Shown here in pieces: positions 36,215 to 46,339 of a DNA stretch of 64,000 nt (position 1 is its first letter; the number at the start of each line of letters is the position of its first letter). The stretch covers positions 62,001 to 126,000 of the forward strand of contig JAYMGJ010000680.1 of assembly GCA_037178675.1 (NCBI GenBank). Reading direction: 5' to 3'. The notes beneath the pieces were generated by a model, which was not told the DNA's origin, made no database searches, and worked only from the letters and a program-made list of their open reading frames with translations. The translations under genes were made by a program, and so were the position numbers. This DNA is from Scleroderma bovista (lineage: Eukaryota > Basidiomycota > Agaricomycetes > Boletales > Sclerodermataceae).

Positions 36215-37086
36215 CTACTCGATAACACCGGAATCTATGATCCGTACTTCGACCTTAGGTTTCCCGGACTGTGAGCCCTGTGCTTCGATCGCTTTTACGA
36301 CATCCATGCCTTCGACGACCTCGCCGAAGACGACATGACGATTGTCCAGCCAGGAGGTAACAGCTGTTGTAATGAAGAACTGCAGCATACAATGATGTAG
36401 GAAGTGCATGTCACTCGAGTTGATGATTGCTCACCTGTGAGCCATTTGTGTTTGGGCCAGCATTCGCCATAGACAAGAGACCGGGCTTGGTGTGTTTGTG
36501 CACGAAGTTTTCATCTACGGAAGATGAGTCACCAGATAAGAAACTAATTGGCGGATAAGTACACACCCTCAAAACGCGCTCCATATATTGATAGTCCACC
36601 GGTACCATTAAAGTTGGTGAAGTCACCGCCCTGGATCATGAACTGCACAATAATACTGAGCTACATAGGTAGCGAGTGGCAATGAGAACAACTAGCCTGA
36701 GGGATAACTCTGTGGAACAAACTTCCCGCGTAACCCATTGTTTCATTCTTCTCCTGTTCTCCAGGGGGGGATGAGAACTGGTGCGGGGCTACGTTGGCCA
36801 GCTCCTCCTTCGGGATCCCAATAGCCAGCTTCCGGAAGTTCTGTGCAGTCTTTGGTACCGTGTCATCGTAGAGCTTGAACACGATGCGTCTGGCAGGTGG
36901 CTTTCCAACTGCAACGTCGAACTAGCGTGACATAGCAGACGGGGACAGTGCACGAGAGAAAGAAACGTACGAAGACATTGCCTCTTCATACACGAAGTGA
37001 GAACAGATCAACAAGGCCCGTGACAAGAAGAGAGCTTACTTGGACTTGGCCGCGGAGGACATGAAACGACGGAAGACCATGGACAT
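36215..37086 (-). CDS. Cyclophilin-type peptidyl-prolyl cis-trans isomerase
   Basis: Exons 37086-37040, 36983-36971, 36921-36697, 36642-36567, 36514-36435, 36379-36215; 201 residues. Catalytic and cyclosporin-site residues are present: [59 protein letters not shown]. There is a short insertion after NFRKLA ([15 protein letters not shown]...NETMGYAGS). The N-terminus [15 protein letters not shown] could act as a weak mitochondrial presequence. Exon 2 has 13 bases. The intron at 36643-36696 starts GCTAGT, a GC-AG intron with a poor donor. A truncated copy of the 3' end lies 2.8 kb downstream. Confidence 0.93.
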
Positions 37087-37140
37087 TTTGGTGGTGCGTG
37101 GAAGGCAACGTCGTTGCGGAAGTAACTGAGAAAAAGAGTC

Positions 37141-37211
37141 TCTCTGGCGGGGAGTCGAACCCCGCTCTCCCGCGTGACAGGCGGGTGTACTATCCGATAT
37201 ACTACCAGAGA
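37141..37211 (-). tRNA. tRNA-Asp (GTC)
   Basis: 71 bases fold as a complete cloverleaf: acceptor TCTCTGG/CCAGAGA, anticodon stem CCCGC/GCGGG around loop CTGTCAC (anticodon GTC), T-stem CGGGG/CCCCG with TTCGACT. It carries no intron. The gene lies inside the 206-base space between the divergent cyclophilin and PAC2 starts. Confidence 0.95.
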
Positions 37212-37292
37212 CATTGACCACCCCGACGAAACCGCTCCATCCCATGCAGTCGGGCGCGATAGCAGGCCTGAAACACATCCTCACCGACACCC

Positions 37293-38260
37293 ATGGCGTT
37301 CTATCGACCCACAACTAACTACAACCTCGCAGGCAAGATTCTCCTCGTGGTAAGTGCTTGCATCGTCTCACCACCATCCGCAGTCTGTCAACCCAGACCA
37401 GCCCATTGTCTCCGTCGCCAATGTGGGGCAGCTGGCAGCCGACCTGTTCATCTCGACTCTCAGACTGCGACGCGTCGGCGTCTTTGATCCCAGGCATCTC
37501 GTGCCTGTAGTCGGGGCACCCGAAGACGGCAGCTCGGACCTAACCCTGCCTCTCGAATGTACGTCGTCTCATCTACCTCCGATGGCCGTTCTTTACCCTT
37601 CTAGTATTCGGAAGTAACAGCAGTAATATCGCCGTCATCCAGCAACGATCACCGGTCCTAAAGGTGCGAAACAACAGTGTTTGATTTGGTTTTCATTTTA
37701 CCTGTCGGCTAGATTTTCAAGCAGGACTTCCCCGATGCGTTGCTGGAATTCATATCTACGTCATGCCCATCCGCAGTCATCTTCCTGGCAGGTGTAGATA
37801 TGTCCAATAGAACGGACGCTCAGATGCTGTAGGTGCCCAAATCGTCGTCACAGTGATGGGTGGATGACCTGTGGTCAGTACACCAACCACATATATACGG
37901 CCCCTTTCGTCGCCAGCTCTGACATCGACACCTCTCATGTCCCTGTCTGCTTTACCTATCCCTCCCTATTCTTCTCCAGTGCCCCAGTTTGTCCATCCAG
38001 ACCAGGATCTGTCCAAGCTTCCTTTCGTCCCTGGGGGTGGCCTCACTCGCCGAATACTTTCGTCCATCCCCGACTCGTGGAAAATACCCACTGTGTGTTT
38101 GCTGCAATATGTTCTGGAGGGTGACAACAGATCGGACGCTCATCTCTTAGCGGCAGTCACGGCAAAGGTACTCAACGCCAACGTGACAAGCTGGATACAG
38201 CCCACAACGTGGGGCCATGGACTTTTTGGATCCCCTCATGATCAAACATTGTACGGCTAG
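37293..38260 (+). CDS. PAC2: Proteasome assembly chaperone 2
   Basis: Exons 37293-37349, 37402-37558, 37605-37663, 37713-37828, 37879-38260; 256 residues. With Pac1 this chaperone helps build the 20S proteasome alpha ring. Family landmarks: MAFYRPTTNYNLAGKILLV, PIVSVANVGQLAADLFIS, RVGVFDPRHLVPVVGA, FLAGVDMSNRTDAQM, then a C-terminal LPFVPGGGLTRRILSSIP and LLQYVLEGDNRSDAHLL. The acceptor at 37401 is preferred over 37383 because it restores LLVPIVSVAN and a 52-base intron. Confidence 0.88.
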
Positions 38261-38293
38261 GGTATTGGATGCAGAAATAAGTACCTACATATG

Positions 38294-41200
38294 TCATCGC
38301 TTCCCCGCAATCCCAATACGATTACGCCCTTTCTTTTTTGCGGCTTGACTGAGAGGGAGATATGCATAAGGCTCTAGCCCACCTTTCTTGACATCGCCAC
38401 CCGCCTTCTGTTTCCACAGTGAGGGGAAAGATCAACACATGAGCAGTAACCGCACCTTTGCTTTGAATTCGTGCCCAAGCTTGACCTCAGGTCGTCGGCG
38501 GTTCTTCTTGTCGCTGGTCAGCGTCTCGTCGCCCATCTCCACGTCTCCATCTTCGTCCTCATTTTCACGCCGCCGCTTCTTTGTATCCTTGTTGAACTTC
38601 ACACGCCCCCTGCTATCCCGGGTGAACCCATCAACAGATGTTAAGCTTTCTTTATAGGCCCCCCCTGCCACATCCTTTGCGGCTTTGCGAGCGCCGGCTT
38701 CGATGTCGGAATCAGACTCTTCAGCGGGTATGACCATCTTTCCTGACTCCGAATCAACTTTGAAGCGATCGGCATTCTTTCCTGCCTTTCGTCTGCGGTT
38801 TGCTGAGGCACCTGAAGGAAGGCGCGTTGGTAATTATGGCCAATGGACGTACAAGCTTCACTTACTGGTCACTCGGGACGCAGCACCTTGGAGGAGATCC
38901 ATCGGGTCATCATCGTCAGCGCGTAGTCGAACGCCATACGCGGCACCTTTGCCACTCCCTGCGGTAGGGTGCCCGACTTGCCCTTCATCATCGGTGTCTT
39001 CATACTCACTTTCACTGCCATGCAGCACGTCTTCAAATGCATCGCCTGTAGGAACATTTCCAGAAACCACCTATCAAGGATTAAGATACATCGAATGAAA
39101 AAGGTAAAACAAAACACTTTTTCGCCACTTTCAGCTCCTTCTGCGCGGGCCTTCTTGCGCTTCGCCCTATCCTTCCGCTTCTTGATGTTGACAAGTACCT
39201 TCGCAGCTTCTTCTTTTCCGGCCGCCGAGTAAATGTCTTCCCAACCGAACCTTCTGATCATGCGTTCGAAAATGTGGCGAACTTTCGCCTTGAAATGGTT
39301 TTTGTGGTCGTGGGACCATGAAAGAAGTGCAGGTACCAGCTCGGCAAGGTGGGGCTTCAGAAGGTCGACTGGAAGAGTGTGAATGGCAAGCTTAATGTAC
39401 CCAAGTGTTGACTTGACAATCTCGCGATTATTGGATGACAAAAAGACCATCAGGGTAGTGAAGACATCAGCTTGCACCTGTGGTTCAATAACATCTATCG
39501 AGAATCGTCAAAGTCTACATCAAACTCCACAATGACCATGCATACCTTTAAACTCGAAGACAAGCCGAGAAATCGCCGTCACAGTGGCGCTTATCATGTG
39601 TGGCGTTGCCCCACCGAGACCAGCAGCGACCATGGTGATGTATTCGTTAATAGACGCCTTAGCTGAAGGAAGCACTCAGCTTCCGACGTTTCGAAAGAGA
39701 GACCACAAACCTTCACACGTGTCATTGCTGTCCATCTCGTCGAGCATCTGTCGCTTTACCATACCACCTTCACACATCTTCCTGCCCATTGTAACGACCA
39801 GGTCAAACGCAGCCAACCGTGCCTTTTCGGAAGGTTCTTTAGTTCCTAGGACAGCCTCCGGAATGAGCGACGGGATAATATGCATGGATGTCGAGGGGAT
39901 CCCGGGAACAAGGGAGGATAACAACACAAATCGGTCCTTCTTGGCCGCAGGAGAGAGTCCAGTCACGAACGAATCCAGCGTTCGAAGAGTGTCCAGCACA
40001 TCAACTTGTAACTTTCCGCTGCTTATTGATTTTGCCAAGAGCTTATAGCCACGTTTCTGTATACCGTTGTCCTTGCAAGACAAGACCTCTTCCGACAGAC
40101 AAAGGCGGAAGAGCGAGGTGATGTCAGGCGTTTCGAGGAAAGGCAGGAGAAGAATGAGGAGATCTTGCATCGTGGCCGCCACAGTTGCATTCTGTTGGAC
40201 ATTGGGTGCGTTGGTGACTCTTTGCAGGTGTTGTTTAAAGAGCCCGACAACGGTGAGGCATGCCTTCGAGACATCCTGGCTCTCTGCAAGGTTCGCCCAG
40301 ACACCAATGACATCTCCGGCGACCCCTCTGCAATCTCTGTCTACACTGCCGAATATGTTGAAAAAAACGGCAAACCAGCTTTCGACCTGGCTCTTTAGGA
40401 ACGCGACATTTTGCGCAGCCTCCTCGGGCGTGGCCGACCCTCTGATCGTCAGATGGCCAGCCTCCAAATCCGTGCTGGAGTTGTCCTCCGAAGCGACAAC
40501 AAGGTTGGATTCTACCAACAGCTTGAGACCCTTAAGAACAGGTAGTCGAAGGTCGGGATGATTGTATAAGAGCTGCGACAGCAACTGAGAAAACGCGGGG
40601 GTGAAAGCCTAAGACAGATTAGAATTAGATCACTAAAGTATGACGGCAGACACTCACATTCTTTACATCAGGGGATGCATTACAGTACCCGGCGAAACCC
40701 GCCCACACCTGCGAAACAAGGACACTCCACACCTTAGCTTCGGACTGTCTGCCCTCAGCGTCTGCTTTTTGCTGACGGTCAAACATCCGTTCGCTAAGAG
40801 GTACGAAGTATGACACAAAGTGGCTCAGCGGGGATGGATGCGGCTGAGCGAGCATAGGTAGAAGGAAAGCACGCGGCTCACGACCAGCTTGTCTACAGCG
40901 TTGATCAGCGCTGAATCAACGGGCTAGAGGATAACACGGACCGATCTTCAGGCTCGAGGTTTAATGGAAGCGCCTGTAGAAGAACCGCAGGACCAACCAC
41001 TCTCATCGCAGTTGAAAGAACGGCATCCGCCGCTTCCTTGTGTTCAAAGTTTTTCTGGACTCTCAGCTCGGCCACTTGTTGTACAAGTGGCATGAGGAAA
41101 ACCTCAGCAGCAGTCGTCAATTCTCCAACCTTGACCCTCATGTTTAAATTCCTTATAAGGGACGAGATGATGCTAAGCAACTCTGGCACTGCTTGAGCGT

Positions 41201-42427
41201 AGGCTAACGAATCCAGAGCCTTCGAGGTCTGTGCAAGGACACTGCGAAGGGCTGATTTTCCATTTTGAGGTTCTCTGGCAGCCGCTTGCACCATCATAAG
41301 CGTCATGCACTGCGCGAGACTGGCGATGGCGTCAGCAGCGGCTTTGCCAGTCTGTGCATGAGTCGAATCAAGGAATGTCCAGCCAGCTTTCCATACTGTC
41401 AAGAACTCGGCTGCGCAGCCTTCCGCGTCTGCAGAATGATACGCGAGCATGGTGTCGCCCAGAACGCGCAGCCACGACGGTGCCACTGTTACATCTGATT
41501 TGAGAGGGGGAGACGCGAGAATTGCGGCGAGAACGGCGGGTATCTGTTCAGTGCCACTTTGAGTGCCAGAATTTATGGAAGACGTGAGCAGGTCAGAAAG
41601 GATGGAATATGATGCCTGCGATAGATAGGGGTTCCCTAATTTGGGAAGGGTCAGAAGTACAGAGGTGATCGGTGGGATAGCCTGAAGCACACAGTTAGCG
41701 GTGGCTTCGGGAAAGAAGACATGCTCACCTCTAGTGGGAGATCAGGTAGCACAGGACGCAGTAGGGCAAGGAGGTGTATGGCTGTATCGGTTGGATTCGA
41801 GCCTTTTCCCGTAGATTTAGAGTTTGAGAAAAGACCTGAGCTAGCCTTGTGCAATGATGTTTGGAGCCAATCGGCGATGCGCTCTGCGTATGGATGACGC
41901 AGAAGGGGACTGGGTGCATTCGACAATACATCGCTGACAAGATCTGCGGCCCTCTTTCGTACTTTCGGTCGAGAGTCAAGACATAGTTGTAAGATGGTTG
42001 CAAATGATTGTCGGACTTCTGGGACGTCCAGTTGGGAGCGGTCAAGGGCCCGAAATATGACATTGTATAAGGACAGTTGTGACCTTAGGGGCGGTGCGTG
42101 TGCAATGAGAGAAGGAAACAATGGAGCGGTCAGTGATAGCAAGGTGCTGAGGTTAGTCTGTATGACAGCAGGGGGCACGAAGGGAGAGACGAGCGCAAGC
42201 AAGTAAAGCTCCGCTGGAAGAATGTCGCCATCTCCGAGAGAAATCTCGTTCTTTCGAATCGTTCCATCAAGCGTTGTTATCAATGCCGCGAAGTATGCGG
42301 TAGGCGTTTGATCAGTGCCCTTCTCCTGGAACGTCGATTCCAATGCCTGCAGCAAATTCGCAGGTGTCTTTTGATGTGCAAGAGAGGATTTTGTATGGGG
42401 TCGTATTTTATCCAGTGCGTCCTCCAT
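38294..42427 (-). CDS. RRP12: Ribosomal RNA processing protein RRP12 (NUC173 family)
   Basis: Exons 42427-41729, 41681-40942, 40892-40658, 40608-39711, 39662-39546, 39494-39118, 39070-38866, 38811-38456, 38407-38294; 1246 residues. A HEAT-repeat protein needed for pre-40S and pre-60S export. N-terminus MEDALDKIRPHTKSSLAHQ; alpha-solenoid throughout; the NUC173 region includes VFFNIFGSVDRDC and GLKLLVESN; late HFKAKVRHIFERMIRRFGW and the Lys/Arg-rich KKRKDRAKRKKAR; then an acidic/basic nuclear tail ending GGLEPYAYLPLSQAAKKKG and a C-terminal GIAGKR. The start lies 90 bases from the divergent acyltransferase start. Confidence 0.93.
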
Positions 42428-42517
42428 TTCCAGAACGCGATGGCAGAGATGATCGCAAGGCAAAAAAATGTTGACGTAATACTAACCACTGCATTACTTA
42501 CCATATGCGGATATTTT

Positions 42518-44685
42518 ATGGATGCTGCGCCAAGCCGAAAACCCGGGTTCAACTCGAATCCCCAGCAAGACCGACGACGAAAACGACGACTACACGACGA
42601 CCGAGTGCACATGCCCCAGGGTACACCTACTCCTTGGTCGTATATCTTCGTTAGGCACGTTTAGCACTTACCCCTGTGGCTCCACTGACCCAAGTTTGCA
42701 CCGTGCAAATTCTGCAGGCTTCTGTTCAAGTTCGTCCTCAAAATATTCTATGGGTCCATTGTTGTCGAGAACGTTGAGCTGGTTCCAAAAACTGGACAAC
42801 CATGGTGAGGTACTATATTATTCGCCGTATTCGCCTAACTTGTATTCTAGCATTGTATGTGCCAACCACAGCAATTCACTGACGGATGCACTGTAAGTGA
42901 ACTGCCATCTGTCCTTTTGGCGTCCTATTAAAGAAATCCTCTTGAAAGCGTCCTAGTTGCGTCCATACCCTCACGAGTAAGCTTGTCGAGCTGCCAGCTC
43001 GGTACAAATCATTAAGAGACCCTTTGCCAGAGACGCAACATGCTTCGCCTCACAGCCAAATCCACTCAATTCGGCCGTAGGACATTTACAAGTTGGCTTA
43101 TTGAATCGGCCGGTACTGTGCCAATCAAGAGACGTAAAGATTTCAATGATGAAAGTGTCGACAACTATGGGGTGATGGAGAAGCTCATGGAGGTCAGACA
43201 GACATCTCTGGTTCTACAGAGTTGACTCACGTTAGGGTATATGAAGGCCTTGAAACTTGGCGATGCGATATGCATGTTTCCAGAAGGGATGAGTCGTTAC
43301 CACCCAACTATTGCTCCGCTGAAGACTGGAGGTGGGTACAATCTTGCATGCCATGACCCGGACTGATTTCTCGTCCCAAGTTGCGCGTATTGTTTCCGAC
43401 GTTCTAACTCACAATCGGGATGATCCTGACTTTTCAATATCGATTCTCACCTGTTCCATAACCTATGTGTAAGTTCGTCAGGTGATGACGACCGTTATTC
43501 TGAAGTTTAATGATGCCAGGCATCGCCAACATTTCCGCTCGGATGTCCTGGTTACTTTCCACCCACCTATCAAATTCACTCCCAATGTACGACGGACCTT
43601 GCTGTGCTATGTTCCTTTGAATTAATATTCTGATGTAGGATAATCCAGAGTTGCTCGCGCCAGTGGAATTTGAGCGTATTCGGGAGGTTACTTGGCGCAT
43701 GCAAGAGCAAATCAGCTCTGGAACTATTGATGCACCATCTTGGGACCTGATTCGCTCTGCGAAGCTAGCATCGCGCATGTATGCTCCGCTGGGGACCCGT
43801 ATGAGCCTAGGAGACTACATTCGCTTGACACGCGCTTTCGTCGAAGCTTTCAAGGCATCAGAACGTCCTCTCGGAGACGGGACAGCGAATGGCCACGATG
43901 AATACACCACAGAGGATTTCGAAATTCAACGTCTGCGGCGTGACTTGAAGGTAATTAGCCGCCCATCGGTGCACTGAACGCTTGCTCATTGGGTGACACA
44001 GAGGTATCAAGACCAGCTTGTCCGTTGGGGAGTCAAGGACGACCGCATCCGTCGACCGCTATCGAGACGCACGATCCTTTTTCGAATGGCCATCCGCCTT
44101 TCCTGGTCTATTTTCCTCTTTACCCTGTCCACACCTGGTCTTATACTCTGGACGCCTGTTTTCCTCACGACGTTCTACGCCGTGCATAACTTCAAAAAGA
44201 GTGGCCCTATCTGGGATACGTGGGATGAGATTGCCCAATACAAACTTGTATACGGGTTGTTTTCTGGTTTGTTTGTCTGGCTTGTTTCTGTGCTGTTAAC
44301 CCTGCATATTGCACCCATCACCACGGTCATGGTCCCGGCTGTAATGTGGATGACGTTGAGATGGCTAGAAGACGCCGTCTCTGCGTTTAGAGCATTCACT
44401 GCGCTTATACGTTTGCTGAGAGTAGGGAAGGTGACGTTGCAGTCGTTGCGGGACACTCGCGAGGACTTGTATGCGAAAATACAAAATCTGGCAGTAGGGA
44501 CAGTGGGGCTCCCTGCCGACCCGGAGAAATACTTCTTAGAGAAAGGTGGGCGGGAAAAGGGACGGGTAGGAGGCAGGTTGGATAGTGGAGCAAAGTATTT
44601 CTCCATCCGTCGCAGAAGGAAGAGAGATTGGAATGAGGCGCTGAGGTTGCACGACATAGTGGACTATCCCGAAGAAGGGTTATAA
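42518..44685 (+). CDS. Glycerol-3-phosphate / DHAP acyltransferase, Sct1/Gpt2 type
   Basis: Exons 42518-42639, 42718-42804, 42851-42892, 42949-42976, 43031-43192, 43247-43331, 43381-43468, 43520-43586, 43639-43950, 44002-44685; 558 residues. It adds the first acyl chain in phospholipid and triglyceride synthesis at the ER. Acyltransferase blocks: CANHSNSLTD (catalytic NHxxxxD), AGTVPIKRR, FPEGMSRYHPTIAPLKTG (FPEG block) and the late VTFHPPIKFTP. Two or more membrane helices follow (LSWSIFLFTLSTPGLILW, FSGLFVWLVSVLLTLHI, TTVMVPAVMWMTL), then a basic tail. The start is uncertain: ATG 42611 is in the same frame and gives 31 residues less. Confidence 0.88.
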
Positions 44686-44920
44686 GTCAGGCACCATTGA
44701 CTTTTCTTTGCTATTTATGTGCACAATCTAATCACGGAAAACGGTGGTATGGGATCGAAGGATGAAACGGCAATCCAAGTGGAATCAAAGGAAGAATGAA
44801 GTGCAAGGGGAAAGATAATAGGGTAATTGTGCTTTTGAAAACTCGTCAACGCGTCCAGGACCTCAGGAAGTACCAAAATATCCACCTGATCTCCAGCATA
44901 AATCAAGAAATTCTCCCATT

Positions 44921-45767
44921 TCATCCCCGTATGGGGTAATAAAACCTGTTGCCAGCAGCCCATCTATAACCGCGGTCGGCAGCCATGCCAGTGTAGATTA
45001 CACCGTATGCGACAGCGAAACCAAATAGCCAAGACATCGCGTTAAGGATAAAACCAAATCCTGTGCGGACTCTCTTCAGAACGAATGCACATGCCTGACT
45101 GACATGACTCACCGGGCGTTGCATACTCAAAGGCAGGGAACCTTTCCCTATGGTATAGCTCCGCAACGAGCATGAACGTGAGCAACTGGAAGCTAGCTGT
45201 GATAAGGAGCAAACGTAGGCCAAAAGTCCTGTTCGAGTCATAAATGATGTCGCACCATGTAGCAGAACGAGACCTGCAACGGCTCTCCATACCCTACGTC
45301 TTCTAGAGTGAGTGCTAATGCCAAACAACAAAGCTACGAGGGCAGCGGCAGAGAACCAGATACCCCATTCAGTGAAGTACCGTGCAGACGTCCAAGCGGC
45401 ACAGAAAATTTTCTTTTCGCCTTCGCACTTGTCCTGAGTGCGAAGAGGAAAATTTCTGCATTCGTAGTCTGAGAGTTCGAAGTGGGGTACTTTGCTCAAA
45501 GTACGTTCGCAGCGTTCCATTAAGCCATAACGGACAATAACTTGAGTGTCTTGGACATCATATTTTGCAACGAGCCTTCAAATGGAACGAGTCAGGGTGC
45601 TGAGAGGTGCGATACTGTGCACAGGCGAACCAATCCGGCAGACGAGCGGACAGGATGTTCTGAGAGTTCTATTGAGAAAGGGAGGCGGAAGGCGGAGTTA
45701 AAAGGCTTACAAAAATCAAGAGCGCGAAGACGGCGAGGAATGTGAGCGCATACGAGGCCTTCCGCAT
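44921..45767 (-). CDS. Predicted four-helix membrane protein
   Basis: Exons 45767-45711, 45668-45572, 45540-45256, 45196-45113, 45069-44921; 223 residues. MRKASYALTFLAVFALLIF is a signal-like first helix; after an extracellular-type loop with six cysteines (GLMERCERTL, DYECRNFPL, DKCEGEKKIFCAAW) come GIWFSAAALVALLFGIS, GLVLLHASFQLLTFMLVAEL and WLFGFAVAYGVIYTG, ending DRGYRWAAGNRFYYPIRG. This layout resembles claudin/Sur7-like proteins, but I cannot name the family. The second intron in this model has only 31 bases (45541-45571); the part of the protein it joins is the weakest. Confidence 0.7.
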
Positions 45768-46203
45768 CTTGAGAGGAAGAGAGAGCGGGTGGTGAAAAAT
45801 GGCCCTGCTGCGATGTTTTTCAAGCTGTTGACCTCAGGGGCTCCAGTGTGTGCTTACATAAGCCCTAATCATACAAGGCGCAACATTTTTATCTCCATCA
45901 CTCGATTCGATGCAGTCCGTCCATTGGCACAATCACCTCTTCGCTGGCGCTGTGGAGCCAGGGAAAATGCCAGGCCGTTCAGTGCCCGAGACAGACAACT
46001 ACAGCATTAACAACCCGCGGCCCCCTTGACTGGGACACTGGAATATAGCAAGCTCATCCCACCCTGCTATCGGCTCCAACGTGGGTCTCGGTCCAGATCA
46101 AAATGACAAGAAGATTGACGATAGGATCCACTCGATCCGAGCGTCCGATTGGCCGATAAGATGGGGCTGAGGAGTTCGAGGCCTTGTTCGAGGAGCGAGT
46201 GAC
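45768..46203. other. Intergenic stretch before tRNA-His
   Basis: 436 bases with no supported protein gene. It holds the promoter side of the four-helix protein gene. Confidence 0.4.
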
Positions 46204-46286
46204 GTCCTTGTCGATTAGTGGTTAGATCATCACGTTGTGGACCTCCCAAAACCGTGAAGACGGAGGCTCGAATCCTCCCTGGGACA
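46204..46286 (+). tRNA. tRNA-His (GTG) with short intron
   Basis: 83 bases: acceptor GTCCTTG/CTGGGAC with one T-T mismatch, D-arm GATT...GATC, anticodon stem TCACG/CGTGA with loop TTGTGG (anticodon GTG), an insert of about 11 bases (acctcccaaaa region) just after the anticodon as in eukaryotic tRNA introns, T-stem GGAGG/CCTCC around CTCGAAT. A T-rich stretch follows, as for Pol III termination. Confidence 0.85.
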
Positions 46287-46339
46287 ACTTTTTATTCCCT
46301 TTATATAATGTGTTACAGATCATAGGTTAATCGAGACCC

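Noticed and set aside
37350..37383. 34-base intron in PAC2
   Set aside because: The acceptor at 37401 gives 52 bases and the family sequence LLVPIVSVAN.
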